Shown: piece after piece, positions 50,441 to 59,977 of the stretch
Layout of the letters: the number at the start of each line of letters is the position of its first letter
Numbering within the stretch: position 1 is the stretch's first letter
The notes under the pieces: generated by a model
Seen by the model: only the letters and a program-made list of their open reading frames with translations
Told to the model about the DNA's origin: nothing
Databases searched by the model: none
Assembly (NCBI GenBank): GCA_023381895.1
Contig: JAMCTA010000057.1
Span: forward strand, 1-62,337
From: Chloroflexota bacterium
Lineage (GTDB): Bacteria; Chloroflexota; UBA4733
Reading direction: 5' to 3'
Length of the DNA: 62,337 bases
Position numbers and translations under genes: made by a program

Positions 50441-53287
50441 CTACTTATCGCGCTCGACAGATGCGAGAGCAGCTTGTGCTGCTGCAAGCCGGGCTACAGG
50501 AACTCGGAAAGGAGAGCAGCTGACGTAGTCGAGGCCAACCTCATGGCAGAAGCGGATCGATTCCGGGTCACCGCCGTGTTCGCCGCAGATGCCGACCTCG
50601 AGCTTGGGGTTGGCGGCCCGCCCGTCCTGGACTGCCATGCGCACGAGCTTGCCGACACCCTCCACATCCAGCACCTGGAATGGGTTCCGCGGCAAAATTT
50701 CGTCCTGCACATACTTCAGAAGGAACTTGCCCTCGGCATCATCGCGGCTATAGCCGAACGTGGTCTGGGTGAGATCGTTCGTTCCAAAGCTGAAGAACTC
50801 AGCATACTGGGCGATCTGGCCTGCGGTAAGGGCCGCACGTGGCACCTCGATCATGGTGCCAAACTTGTAGTCGATCGAAGCTCCCTTCTCCTGGGTGACT
50901 TGCTTCGCGACCAGCTCCAGCTCACCTCGAAGCAGCTTGAGCTCGTTGTAGTGCCCGACCAGCGGAATCATGATCTTTGGCAAGACCGTAATTCCACGCT
51001 TCGTGCAGTTGATGGCGGCTTCGATAATTGCCCGGACCTGCATTCGGGTGATGGCTGGGAACATGATCCCGAGGCGGTCACCGCGCAATCCAAGCATCGG
51101 GTTGGCTTCCCGCATGCCCGCAACCGCGTGCAGGAGGCGCTCCTTCTCCTGAAGGAGAGGCCCCGACTCCCCTTTCACGCGCATCGTCGTCACCTCGACG
51201 AGGATCTCTTCATACGAGGGTAGGAACTCGTGGAGAGGAGGATCGATGAGACGAATAACGACGGGGAGTCCGTCCATGGCGTCGAAGATGCCGGTGAAGT
51301 CGCCACGCTGGAACTCCAGGAGTTGGGCGAGACTCCCGTGATAGTCGGCATAGGCCTGTGACGAGGCAATCTGTGCCTGTAGATCCGCCAGGGCCTCCTC
51401 GCGCCGCCTGCGCTCGGCCCCCTCAGCCTTGGTAACAGTATCTTTAGCTACTTTGAGCTGCTCATCCAGCCGGGTGGCTTCGGCCGCGGCCAAAATCATC
51501 TTCTGTACGATTGGTAGCCGTTCAGACTCCATGAACATGTGCTCGGTGCGGCACAGACCGATTCCCTTAGCGCCGAAGGCGCGGGCTCGCTGTGCGTCAC
51601 GCGGGTAGTCGCCGTTCGCCCAAACGCCCAGCCGCTTTACTTGGTCGCACCAGCCGAGAAGCGTCTGGAAGTCATCGCTCAAGCTGGGTTCGAGCGTGCG
51701 AATGGTTCCCTGGAAGACTTCGCCGGTACTGCCATCGACGGAGATCGGGTCGAATTCCTTGACGATCAGGCCGGCGGGGGTGGTAAACAGACCTTCTTCC
51801 ACATTGACACTGATGTCGCCACAGCCGGCGACGCAGGGGAGACCGAGCTGGCGTGCCACAACAGCAGCGTGGCTGGTAGCGCCTCCACGCTGCGTTAAAA
51901 TGCCCTTTGCCACGAGCATGCCATGAACGTCGTCGGGGCTCGTCTCCTGCCGGACCAGGATGACGCTCTCACCGGCCTTGCCGCGCCGCTCGGCTTCGTC
52001 GGCATCAAACACGACGCGGCCTGTAGCAGCACCAGGGCAGGCGTTCAGGCCTCTCGCGAGTAGACGGCCACCTTTGCTGGCGGCTTCTTTGTCATCGTTG
52101 TCGAACCGAGGGAGAAGTAGCTGATTGATCGTCGCTGGCTCGATGCGCTGGATGGCTTCTTCCTTGGTGATCAGTCCTTCGCGTACCATGTCGACTGCGA
52201 TCTTGACTGCGGCGGCGGCGGTACGCTTCCCAGAGCGAGTCTGCAGCATGTAGAGCTTGCCACGCTCAATCGTGAATTCCAGGTCCTGCATATCCCTATA
52301 GTGGCGCTCCATCTGATTAGCGATGCGCACGAACTGCTCGTAGACAGCGGGCGCCTCTTGGGCAAGGCGGTCGATCTTGCTTGGCGTACGGATGCCGGCT
52401 ACGACATCTTCACCTTGTGCGTTGAGGAGATATTCACCATACAGATGCTTTTCACCCGTTGACGGGTCACGTGTAAAGGCAACACCGGTGCCAGAGTCGT
52501 TCCCAGCATTCCCGAACACCATGGTCTGCACATTCACTGCCGTTCCAAGGTTGTGTTGAATTCCCTGGCTGTTGCGGTAGTCGATGGCGCGCTTGTTGTT
52601 CCAGCTTTGAAAAACGGCTTCGATTGCGAGCCGCAGCTGCTCATACGGATCCGTCGGAAAGTCCTTACCGCATTCTTTGCGGACGATCACCTTGTATTCC
52701 TCGACGAGCTCCTTGAGCGCCGGCGCAGGGAGATCCGCGTCAGTCTTCGCCCCAGTAGCTTCTCGTTTTGCCGCCAGGGCGTGCTCGAACACATCGATGT
52801 CGATCTGCAGCACCACCTTACTGAACATCTGAATGAACCGGCGATACGAGTCGTAGGCGAAGCGCTCGTCGCCGGTGAGTTTCGCAAAGCCTTGGACTGC
52901 ATCGTCATTAAGGCCGAGATTGAGGACGGTGTCCATCATCCCAGGCATTGAGAACTTGGCGCCGGAACGGACGGAGACGAGCAGCGGATTGTCGACGCTT
53001 CCGAACTTCTTCCCGGTTTGCACCTCCACATCCTTTAGGGCCGCGAGCGCTTGCTCCCACATGCCCACAGGAAATTTCCGCCCAGACGTGTAGTAGGCAT
53101 TGCAGGCCTCAGTCGTGATGGTGAAGCCCGGAGGAACGGGAAGGCCGGCGCGCGTCATCTCCGCGCAGCCCGCACCCTTTCCACCGAGGAGATCGCGCAT
53201 CGATGCATTGCCATCCCGAAACAGGTACACCCACTTGTGAGAGGTTGCAGATTGGCCTTCAGACCGGTCGACAGCAGATTGAACCAC
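50441..53287 (-). CDS. ppdK: Pyruvate, phosphate dikinase
   Basis: PpdK (948 aa) interconverts pyruvate, ATP and phosphate with PEP, AMP and pyrophosphate. The N-terminal ATP-grasp domain has DLLGGKGAGCAEMTRAGLPV, VSVRSGAKFSMPGMMDTVLN and DSGTGVAFTRDPSTGEKHLY; the swivelling domain has the phosphorylated His473 in LTQRGGATSHAAVVARQLGL. The C-terminal TIM barrel has GIGLCRTEHMF, FFSFGTNDLTQTTFGYSRDD and GICGEHGGDPESI with the catalytic Cys. A helical insert of about 50 residues (AAAEATRLDEQLKVAKDTVT) precedes QAYADYHGSL. Start is GTG 53287 with GGAAGGA upstream; a TATACT -10 lies about 60 bases earlier. Confidence 0.95.
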   Translation of the reverse strand: MVQSAVDRSEGQSATSHKWVYLFRDGNASMRDLLGGKGAGCAEMTRAGLPVPPGFTITTEACNAYYTSGRKFPVGMWEQALAALKDVEVQTGKKFGSVDNPLLVSVRSGAKFSMPGMMDTVLNLGLNDDAVQGFAKLTGDERFAYDSYRRFIQMFSKVVLQIDIDVFEHALAAKREATGAKTDADLPAPALKELVEEYKVIVRKECGKDFPTDPYEQLRLAIEAVFQSWNNKRAIDYRNSQGIQHNLGTAVNVQTMVFGNAGNDSGTGVAFTRDPSTGEKHLYGEYLLNAQGEDVVAGIRTPSKIDRLAQEAPAVYEQFVRIANQMERHYRDMQDLEFTIERGKLYMLQTRSGKRTAAAAVKIAVDMVREGLITKEEAIQRIEPATINQLLLPRFDNDDKEAASKGGRLLARGLNACPGAATGRVVFDADEAERRGKAGESVILVRQETSPDDVHGMLVAKGILTQRGGATSHAAVVARQLGLPCVAGCGDISVNVEEGLFTTPAGLIVKEFDPISVDGSTGEVFQGTIRTLEPSLSDDFQTLLGWCDQVKRLGVWANGDYPRDAQRARAFGAKGIGLCRTEHMFMESERLPIVQKMILAAAEATRLDEQLKVAKDTVTKAEGAERRRREEALADLQAQIASSQAYADYHGSLAQLLEFQRGDFTGIFDAMDGLPVVIRLIDPPLHEFLPSYEEILVEVTTMRVKGESGPLLQEKERLLHAVAGMREANPMLGLRGDRLGIMFPAITRMQVRAIIEAAINCTKRGITVLPKIMIPLVGHYNELKLLRGELELVAKQVTQEKGASIDYKFGTMIEVPRAALTAGQIAQYAEFFSFGTNDLTQTTFGYSRDDAEGKFLLKYVQDEILPRNPFQVLDVEGVGKLVRMAVQDGRAANPKLEVGICGEHGGDPESIRFCHEVGLDYVSCSPFRVPVARLAAAQAALASVERDK

Positions 53288-53399
53288 GCCAGCTCATCCT
53301 TCCCAAGCGCTGCCGGGGAAACAGCGGCTACACCCATCAACGTGCTGCCCCCAGTATACAGGCTTCATCTTGCTGCGCTTATGAACCGATGTGTCGCGA

Positions 53400-53640
53400 T
53401 AGCGCCGAATCCGCCCCGTTACCCTGTAGCGCAGCGGTTAGTGGCGTCGCAACGCCGTCGACGAGAACGTCCATCTTCTCCATTTATCTCCCAGGAGGAG
53501 ATCGCTGCAGAAGAAGCGATCGCTGAGGAGGTAGAAAAACATCCGTAAATGGCTCTCCCATTCCTTGATACCAACATTTTCTTGCGTCATCTCCGTCAGG
53601 ATGATCCCATCCCCGAAACCTCCTCCAGTGAGGCTTCGCT
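53400..53640 (+). pseudogene. VapB-VapC type toxin-antitoxin remnant
   Basis: At 53549 an ATG begins MALPFLDTNIFLRHLRQDDP, a clear PIN-domain (VapC) N-terminus with the first catalytic Asp, but similarity ends after about 21 residues and the frame stops near 53664. The frame directly upstream ends at TAA 53546-53548, touching that ATG, with SSPFISQEEIAAEEAIAEEV, which may be the tail of an antitoxin; its own start is not recognisable. The remaining DNA to the epimerase stop (53723) holds no identifiable gene. This marks a junction between housekeeping genes and the second polysaccharide locus. Confidence 0.5.
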
Positions 53641-53722
53641 TTCCCCGGTCGCGGTCGGCGAGTGAGACGTCATCGACACCTACGCCTGTATTGCGATCGT
53701 CTGCTCGTGTGCGCTCGGGAAG

Positions 53723-54631
53723 TCAGAAGACTGGCAGCGACTTCGTGAAAGACGCGAGGGTCGCAAGCGGATCGGCTGGAGGGGTCAGGTGCAGCACTTC
53801 TTGCATGCGCCGCACGTCTGCGATGAAGCGCTCCACTTGGTGCGCCGGTCGCGGTCGCACGACGAGGCGGGACGTGGATTCCAACGCGCTGATGATGACC
53901 GCGGCGGCATCGACAATGGGAGTGCCCTGTCCGCTGGCGACGTTGATGGCGAGTGCGGGAATCTCGGGCTGCGCGGCCACGAGCAATGCATCGACTGCCG
54001 CCGCTACTGGTAAGAAGTCGCTAATCCTGTGGCGACCCTCGATCTCCAGATCGAGCCCCTGCCGCGCCCGCTCGATCCAGTTCGGAATCAGCCGGTCACG
54101 ATCGCCGGACCCAATGATGGTGGAGAGGCGTAAGATCACCGTGCTCAACGTGTCGGTGTTGCCCAGCGCGACGCAATAGGCCTCGGCGGCGACCTGGCTG
54201 GCGCCATACACGTTGAGCGGCTGCAGCGCCTGTTGCTCATCGACTGGAAGAGTGGCAGGCTCACCGTACACCTCACAAGAAGAGGTGTAGACAACGCGGC
54301 GCGCCCCGGCCCACTGGGCCGCGCGGAGCACGTTGATCGTTCCCGTGACGTTGGTCGCGTGGGTGTGCTCAGGCAGCTGATCGCCAAGATCCACGCGCGA
54401 TTGGGCAGCGAGGTGGAAGACGACCTCTACTCCGCTTGTGGCCTCCCGGACGGCTTCAGCGCCGCGGATGTCCGCTGCCGTCAGGGAGGCGATGCGACGG
54501 AGCAGACCCACACGGTCTGAAGATGGTGAGGAGAAGCTGTCGATGATGCGCACGTCGTGCCCCGTTGCGACCAAGCGCTCGACGAGGTAGCTGCCGAGGA
54601 AGCCCGCTCCACCTGTTACAAGACAGCGCAT
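53723..54631 (-). CDS. NAD-dependent epimerase/dehydratase, catalytic Lys replaced
   Basis: The 302-residue extended SDR protein has the NAD-binding RCLVTGGAGFLGSYLVERLV, FHLAAQSRVDLGD, YTSSCEVYGEPATLP and RLSTIIGSGDRDRLIPNWIE. In the active site the usual Y-x-x-x-K reads VYGASQVAAE, with Gln for Lys, confirmed in the codons (TAT GGC GCC AGC CAG). The family includes UDP-sugar 4-epimerases and nucleotide-sugar dehydratases. Without the Lys the hydride chemistry should be poor, so it may be inactive or binding-only. TTGGAGG precedes ATG 54631. Confidence 0.85.
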   Translation of the reverse strand: MRCLVTGGAGFLGSYLVERLVATGHDVRIIDSFSSPSSDRVGLLRRIASLTAADIRGAEAVREATSGVEVVFHLAAQSRVDLGDQLPEHTHATNVTGTINVLRAAQWAGARRVVYTSSCEVYGEPATLPVDEQQALQPLNVYGASQVAAEAYCVALGNTDTLSTVILRLSTIIGSGDRDRLIPNWIERARQGLDLEIEGRHRISDFLPVAAAVDALLVAAQPEIPALAINVASGQGTPIVDAAAVIISALESTSRLVVRPRPAHQVERFIADVRRMQEVLHLTPPADPLATLASFTKSLPVF

Positions 54632-55113
54632 ACCACCGACCCTGCCTCCAAGTCACTTGCAGCCGGGTGTTCGCCCCGGGGCTAGCACTCTATAGCGCGA
54701 CCAGGTGAGGATGCAATGAAACGGTGAAGACACGTTGCCTGACCATTTCATTCAGGAAAAGGACGCGTGACTCACGTAGACTCCCCTGAGCGGCTGGCCT
54801 GGAGAGAATGCACGGGGGGCCACTGCAGACGCCGTTCCCTGAGCCCGAGCGGCACTCGCGTCCCCTAAGCAGGGCCAGGTGCTGAGTCGATCAGCGCTGC
54901 CAGGGCCCGCCGGCAACTGATGATGAGCAGAGAAGAGCATGCCTCGGTTGAGACCGGCGAATCACACACTAACCCAGTACTTTTGGTGAGACCGGCTGTT
55001 AGGACACCCGAGACTCCTTCGATCAGCGCGGTGCTGATGCCGTTACAGTGCTCTTGGAGGTTGTGATTCTGCTGGTGAATAGTGACGGGCACGTCATCGA
55101 AAGTAATGGATAG
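54632..55113. other. Intergenic stretch, 482 bases, without a recognised gene
   Basis: It lies between divergent epimerase and secreted-protein genes. A TATAGA and a CCCCGGGG hairpin lie upstream of the epimerase. TGAGACCGGC occurs twice, near 54950 and 54988. No convincing open frame, RNA or riboswitch was seen. Confidence 0.3.
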
Positions 55114-57069
55114 ATGAATATGAAGTATCGAATTATCCTCGCCCTCGTGCTCATCCTTACCGGTGGGCTTTCAGCAGTGCATGCTCGCGCCCAGTCGCTC
55201 GGTGCGACAGGCGGCCAGATGGTGCTGCCTCCCAACTGTGGGCTGTCGGCGCCGGCATTCTGCGATCAGTTTGGCTCTCCTTCCCCTGGAGGAAGAGCGG
55301 GGGACCTCAATGACGCTCAGTGGAGCTTCGCCCGGTTGACGTCGAACAATGATCCGGGACAGGGTGCGCTTGATCAGTATCCCCAGGCGAACGCCATGTT
55401 TTGTATCCAACCGATCAGCGGCGTGCTTCCCGACAAGGATTCTTTCTTCTGTGGCCCGCAGTTCGGTGAGGCGATGCACTGGATGACGGCGATCAATGAC
55501 GCCGGAAGCTACGTGACTGACGCCGCACGCATTCGCCAGCCATTCGACTTCGCCAACCGGACAGGTATCGTTCATTTTTCTGTGGATGCCGTGACGCGAG
55601 GTCCGCACTCGTGGTGGCCGGGCATTGCAATCACGGATCAGCCCCTCCCCGGAGCGCACGAAGACCATCCTGGCGTCGCAACGCATCCCCGCAATGGCGT
55701 CATCATCGAGTTCGATCAGGGCTGCAATCCGACCGGCGGCCTCTCCGATTACCCCAACGTCGAGCCGTATGACTTCTGGGTGTTTCACAACTATCATCTG
55801 ATCAATGTCAATCCGCAAGAGGTCACGCCCAACGTCGAGGATGCGCCACGGCTGCTATCGGGAGGTCAGTGCGTGACGGCACTCCGCGACCATCCGAACC
55901 AGTTCGAGATCCGGATCACTCAGGATCGGGTCGAGGTGTGGGGCTCGAATGAAAACAGCTCATCGCTCGTCTTTCTTGGCGGGCTGAGTAACCTGAACCT
56001 CGGCTTCACTCGCGGCTATGTGACACTCGAGCATTCTCAGTACAACGCGGAGAAGTACAACGGGTCCGACTCCAACAGCCACACCTACCACTGGCACTAT
56101 GCCGGGTTTGACGGGCCCAAGCTGCCCACACCAAGGGCTTACGAGGTTCCGGATGCGCTTACTCCGCAGGCTCCTGGCGACTTCGGGGGTGTGAACCTGG
56201 GCTACTACGTCACCACAGATGGACAAATCCTCACGTGCTGTACCTCGCAGACGTATCCCGCTGATAGCGTTCCGGGCCTCTCGCTCGCTAACGTTGACCT
56301 CGGTGGGGCTACGGGTGCGACGCTCACTCTCAACTACCGTGATGACACCGGATCAGCACGGAGTCCGCTCTCCTTTGACTACCGATTCAACAATGGGGCC
56401 TGGTTGCGCTACACCGCGCCGTATCAGACTTCAGGGAGCGTCTGGTACGCTGCCGTCATCGATGTGCCGCTGTCAGAACTCGTGCAGGGCACGAACACCT
56501 TGCGGCTCCGTGCTATTGGCGACGCCATCACCGTTGCCAACATCGATCTGGAGGTGAACACTACAGAGGCGGGCAGCACACCCACAGCAACCGCGACGGT
56601 GACGCCATCTCCCACCGCTACCAAGACAGCTACACCGGAGGCGACGGAGACGGCGACGCCTCGGGCCACGCCAACCTCCACGCCTGTACACACTCCAACG
56701 CCGACGGTAGCGCCGTCTGCCCCACCGACGTTCCGGCAGTCAACAGTTCTCTCTCCGTCTACAGTCGCACCGGGAGGATCTACGAAGATCAGCACAACCA
56801 TCCTTGATACCGGTGGTGTGCTGAGTCAGGGGAACGTCGACGTCGAGGTCTATAACTCCCAGTGGCAGCGCGTCGGCCAGCACGTGTTCGGAGGGGTGAA
56901 TCTCTCCCCGTCACAAGCGCAGACGTTCACGTACAACTTCACGGCGCCGGCAGAAGTCGGTGCCTACTACGTCGAGGTAGGGGTCTTCGACTGCTGCTGG
57001 ACCACGGACTACTTCTGGACCTGGGCTACCCCTGCGGCAACAATTGCCGTCACACGCCAGGGAGGATGA
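55114..57069 (+). CDS. Large secreted protein with jelly-roll-like domain and Thr/Pro linker
   Basis: The 651 residues begin with a signal peptide (IILALVLILTGGLSAVHARA, cleaved after AQS or nearby). Residues 35-340 look like a concanavalin-type fold seen in secreted carbohydrate-binding proteins (FDFANRTGIVHFSVDAVTRG; VFLGGLSNLNLGFTRGYVTL). A second beta domain runs to about 485 (ATLTLNYRDDTGSARSPLSF). A Thr/Pro linker of about 50 residues (ATVTPSPTATKTATPEATET) leads to a CARDB-like beta domain (VAPGGSTKISTTILDTGGVL), ending without an anchor. ATG 55114 and ATG 55120 are both possible. It opens the second polysaccharide locus and may bind the polymer outside the cell. Confidence 0.75.
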   Translation: MNMKYRIILALVLILTGGLSAVHARAQSLGATGGQMVLPPNCGLSAPAFCDQFGSPSPGGRAGDLNDAQWSFARLTSNNDPGQGALDQYPQANAMFCIQPISGVLPDKDSFFCGPQFGEAMHWMTAINDAGSYVTDAARIRQPFDFANRTGIVHFSVDAVTRGPHSWWPGIAITDQPLPGAHEDHPGVATHPRNGVIIEFDQGCNPTGGLSDYPNVEPYDFWVFHNYHLINVNPQEVTPNVEDAPRLLSGGQCVTALRDHPNQFEIRITQDRVEVWGSNENSSSLVFLGGLSNLNLGFTRGYVTLEHSQYNAEKYNGSDSNSHTYHWHYAGFDGPKLPTPRAYEVPDALTPQAPGDFGGVNLGYYVTTDGQILTCCTSQTYPADSVPGLSLANVDLGGATGATLTLNYRDDTGSARSPLSFDYRFNNGAWLRYTAPYQTSGSVWYAAVIDVPLSELVQGTNTLRLRAIGDAITVANIDLEVNTTEAGSTPTATATVTPSPTATKTATPEATETATPRATPTSTPVHTPTPTVAPSAPPTFRQSTVLSPSTVAPGGSTKISTTILDTGGVLSQGNVDVEVYNSQWQRVGQHVFGGVNLSPSQAQTFTYNFTAPAEVGAYYVEVGVFDCCWTTDYFWTWATPAATIAVTRQGG

Positions 57070-57113
57070 ACCGCTCTGCGAGGTTGCCGGACGTGAGAGA
57101 GGGAGGGTCGGCC

Positions 57114-58328
57114 TCACGACTGGGTTGGCGCGTGCGCCTCAGCGGCGCCTGGCTCGGGGAGGAGGTCGCGTCGGCCCGCTACTACCGGCCGGGCCGGCGC
57201 TGTCGCTACCGCTCGACGAGCTTGCCCAATGTGGGAAAGACGTCTGCGGAGCCGGGCACAGGGCTGCTCAACGAAGCGATAGATGATTACGCAGAGTAGC
57301 AGCGTGACAGTGAAAGAGATGAGACCCTGCAGCAGGGCGCCAACCGGCAACCATTGCTGTACTCCATAGATTACCGTGGGATGAAGGAGATAGAAGGAGT
57401 ACGATAGGATACCCATGAAGCGTACCGGTGCGAAGTTTAGGATTCGGAACGGCCCCCACTGGGGATAGCGGATGGCGCAGATGAATACGGGATAGAGCGC
57501 GATTCCCTGGATGGTGTAGCGGATGCTCTCCTGAAACCAGGGCGATTGAATAACGAGACTGCCTAGGAGCGCTACCAGACTGAGCGGCAGTGCGACCCAC
57601 TTCATGTGTCTCTCGGACACCCGTGGGGGATCGAGCGTCGGATTGCCCACGATCGCCAAGATGCAGCCAAAAAGAATCGAGTCGATGCGGGTGTCCGTGG
57701 CTATGTACGTTCGCTCTTTGATGGCGTGAAGGCCGAATACCAGCTCGAAGCGCCACAGCAAGACGAGAGCACAGACGCTGCCCAAGATTAGGGCCTGAAT
57801 TCGTGCCGATGGGACGTGGCGCCGCAACAGCAGATAACAAAGCGGGAACGCCAGATAGAAGTGCTCCTCAACGGCAAGCGACCAGTACACCCACGAGCCA
57901 GGTATCCCTGTCCACCAGCCATGATCGATGACGTAGTAGTTCGTGAGATAGAAGAACTGAAAGAGAAATGCGGAGGGGTCGAGGCTTCCCTTCAGGAAAC
58001 CGAAGCCAGTAAGGAGCGTTGCACTGAGGAGCACAAGATAGAAGGGTGGAAAGATGCGCAAGATGCGGCGGAGATAGAAGTCGCGCAAGCTTATGGCTTG
58101 TGACCGCTCATATTCCATCCGCAGCAGCGTCGTAATGAGATATCCGCTCAGGAAAAAGAAGACGGTGACCCCGAAGTTGCCGGGCAGGGCCCGCACGGTG
58201 ATGGCGTGGGAGAGAAAGACGAGCAAGACGGCGCCGGCACGAAAGCCATCCAAGGATGGGATGTAAAACCCCTGTGCTAGGCTTCTTGCTGTTGACGCCC
58301 GTGATGGAGCTACCTGCACCATCCCCAT
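57114..58328 (-). CDS. Acyltransferase 3 family (OafA/YrhL type)
   Basis: This 404-residue integral membrane acyltransferase has about ten helices. YIPSLDGFRAGAVLLVFLSH holds the conserved DGxRxxAxxxVxxxH core, GVTVFFFLSGYLITTLLRME the SGYLI motif, and FYLRRILRIFPPFYLVLLSA the RRxxRIxP motif. Such enzymes O-acylate sugars of cell-surface polymers, using acyl-CoA. The tail (RRAVATAPARPVVAGRRDLL) is disordered and has no SGNH domain. It is convergent with the secreted-protein gene and lies before the ligase gene in the locus. Confidence 0.9.
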   Translation of the reverse strand: MGMVQVAPSRASTARSLAQGFYIPSLDGFRAGAVLLVFLSHAITVRALPGNFGVTVFFFLSGYLITTLLRMEYERSQAISLRDFYLRRILRIFPPFYLVLLSATLLTGFGFLKGSLDPSAFLFQFFYLTNYYVIDHGWWTGIPGSWVYWSLAVEEHFYLAFPLCYLLLRRHVPSARIQALILGSVCALVLLWRFELVFGLHAIKERTYIATDTRIDSILFGCILAIVGNPTLDPPRVSERHMKWVALPLSLVALLGSLVIQSPWFQESIRYTIQGIALYPVFICAIRYPQWGPFRILNFAPVRFMGILSYSFYLLHPTVIYGVQQWLPVGALLQGLISFTVTLLLCVIIYRFVEQPCARLRRRLSHIGQARRAVATAPARPVVAGRRDLLPEPGAAEAHAPTQS

Positions 58329-58415
58329 GCTGCCGAGCCTTTCACTACTTGAAGAACCCTTCTACTCAACGTCTTCACCTCGTTCGCGCGCTTGCGACTC
58401 CTCGGGCCGCAAGCT

Positions 58416-59975
58416 TTACCTTGGGATTGCGGCGCCGTCTCCTGCCGGATGACTGTTCCGTAAGCGTGCCCTCGCTGTTCGAAGGTCCGGAACGGCGGGG
58501 GCATCGATGAGCTTCGACGTGACACCGAGGAGACCAAGCATTGCGCCGAGCACGATCTCGGTGCGCTCGTAGGCTAGACCGATGTCGACGTAGGCGAAGA
58601 CGAGCAGCATCCCGACGTAGGTCGCAGATAGGAGGGCTGCGAAGCGGTAGCTCGGCGAGGAGGACCGTCTCAGGATTTCACCGGACCGCATGAGTGCGGT
58701 TATCAGCATGAGCAGGAACACCGCGAAGCCACCAGCCCCAACCTTGAGCCAGATCCAGAAGACGTCTGCGTGCGGCGTATAGAACTGAAATGTCCACCAG
58801 TTGAACACAAGCATGGGGTAGACCGAGAGAAACTTGCGCCCAAAGCCGACCCCGGTCAATGGTGCGCTCAGGATCGTAGCCCGGACATTCTTCATCTCGA
58901 CAACGCGATAGGTATCAGAGGATTGGTCGCGTGCAGAGACCGCCGTGGGATCGACGTGTGCCTTCCAGGCGCGAATAGGCTGAGCCAGAACGCTTGAGCT
59001 GTTCCACATCACGGAACCATAGACCAGAGTGAGTAGCACCGCCGCTGGAACGATTCGGAAGAACCAGCGGCGAGATCGGAAGTAGAGTGCCGTTGCCACC
59101 ATCACAAACCCGAAGGCAAGGCACACTGATGCAGCCCGACGCTGCATCTCCAGCATCAGGAAAAGCGCCGGAACAGCAAAGAGCAGCGCCCACCACCGCT
59201 TTGAAGGCACACCTCCGGCAACCAGTCGTGAGACACAGATCACCACTAACCACCCGGCAAAGACCGCATCTTCGTGATTGTGGCTAAACTCCCCATCTGG
59301 TCCGCCACTGTGTCCGTGGAACACGAGGAAGAGGCGGAGGATGGCCCACACGACGATGATTCCCAGTGACACCAACGTGAGGCTAACCAGACGGCTGAGC
59401 TGCTGCTGGGTCCTTACGAGATTTGTGACGAGAAAATACACCACGAGCATGCTGAACGGGTCGCGCATCTCGAATAGGCCCACTTTGACGTTGCCGTGGT
59501 TGAAGATGCCCCATGCGAGGCCGAATACGAGGAAGGCGCCGTAGATCAAGACGTGGCGCCCCAGCGATCCGCCGTGGATGGTCCGGCTGTCGATGGCGCG
59601 GAGCAGCCATGAGAGAAAGGTGAGGAGCATAAGCAGCTCGATGGGTGTAAAGGCGATGCCGGCGTGGGCGAAGGTATTGATGTCCAGTTGCGCGTACGAC
59701 GTGTACTTGCTGATGCCATCGCCCTGTGTGTACGGCTCCAGTGCGATGTCAAGCACCACGATGCTATAGAGTCCCAGAACTGGTCGGGCAAGGATGACGG
59801 CACAGATCACCATCACAAGGAGCCCAACGAGGAGAAGGCCGAGCACTGTCGACCCGCGGCGTTCTGCCTCGACGACGGCGACGGCGCCCACGACACTGAG
59901 TAGGGATATCACCACAGAGTGCAAGCGGTTGCGGCTACCGAGCGCAGAAGAACTGATGGCAGCTTCCGAGAGCAC
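58416..59975 (-). CDS. O-antigen ligase/Wzy-like membrane protein
   Basis: The 519 residues begin at GTG 59975, two bases after the stop of a small membrane protein gene, so the pair is coupled. About 11 to 12 helices are visible (GLLLVGLLVMVICAVILARP; LIYGAFLVFGLAWGIF). The Wzy_C signature has GVGFGRKFLSVYPMLVFNWW then FYTPHADVFWIWLKVGAGGF with the H-x-x-x-x-x-W-x-K-x-G pattern typical of WaaL/Wzy-fold proteins. Reaction: polymerising or ligating lipid-linked glycans at the outer face. It is unlike the ligase at 31829 in length and loop sequence. Confidence 0.85.
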   Translation of the reverse strand: MLSEAAISSSALGSRNRLHSVVISLLSVVGAVAVVEAERRGSTVLGLLLVGLLVMVICAVILARPVLGLYSIVVLDIALEPYTQGDGISKYTSYAQLDINTFAHAGIAFTPIELLMLLTFLSWLLRAIDSRTIHGGSLGRHVLIYGAFLVFGLAWGIFNHGNVKVGLFEMRDPFSMLVVYFLVTNLVRTQQQLSRLVSLTLVSLGIIVVWAILRLFLVFHGHSGGPDGEFSHNHEDAVFAGWLVVICVSRLVAGGVPSKRWWALLFAVPALFLMLEMQRRAASVCLAFGFVMVATALYFRSRRWFFRIVPAAVLLTLVYGSVMWNSSSVLAQPIRAWKAHVDPTAVSARDQSSDTYRVVEMKNVRATILSAPLTGVGFGRKFLSVYPMLVFNWWTFQFYTPHADVFWIWLKVGAGGFAVFLLMLITALMRSGEILRRSSSPSYRFAALLSATYVGMLLVFAYVDIGLAYERTEIVLGAMLGLLGVTSKLIDAPAVPDLRTARARLRNSHPAGDGAAIPR

Positions 59976-59977
59976 GG

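Noticed and set aside
56570..56740. Tandem DNA repeat
   Set aside because: The ACx/CCx periodicity is the Thr/Pro linker of the secreted protein, not a separate repeat element.
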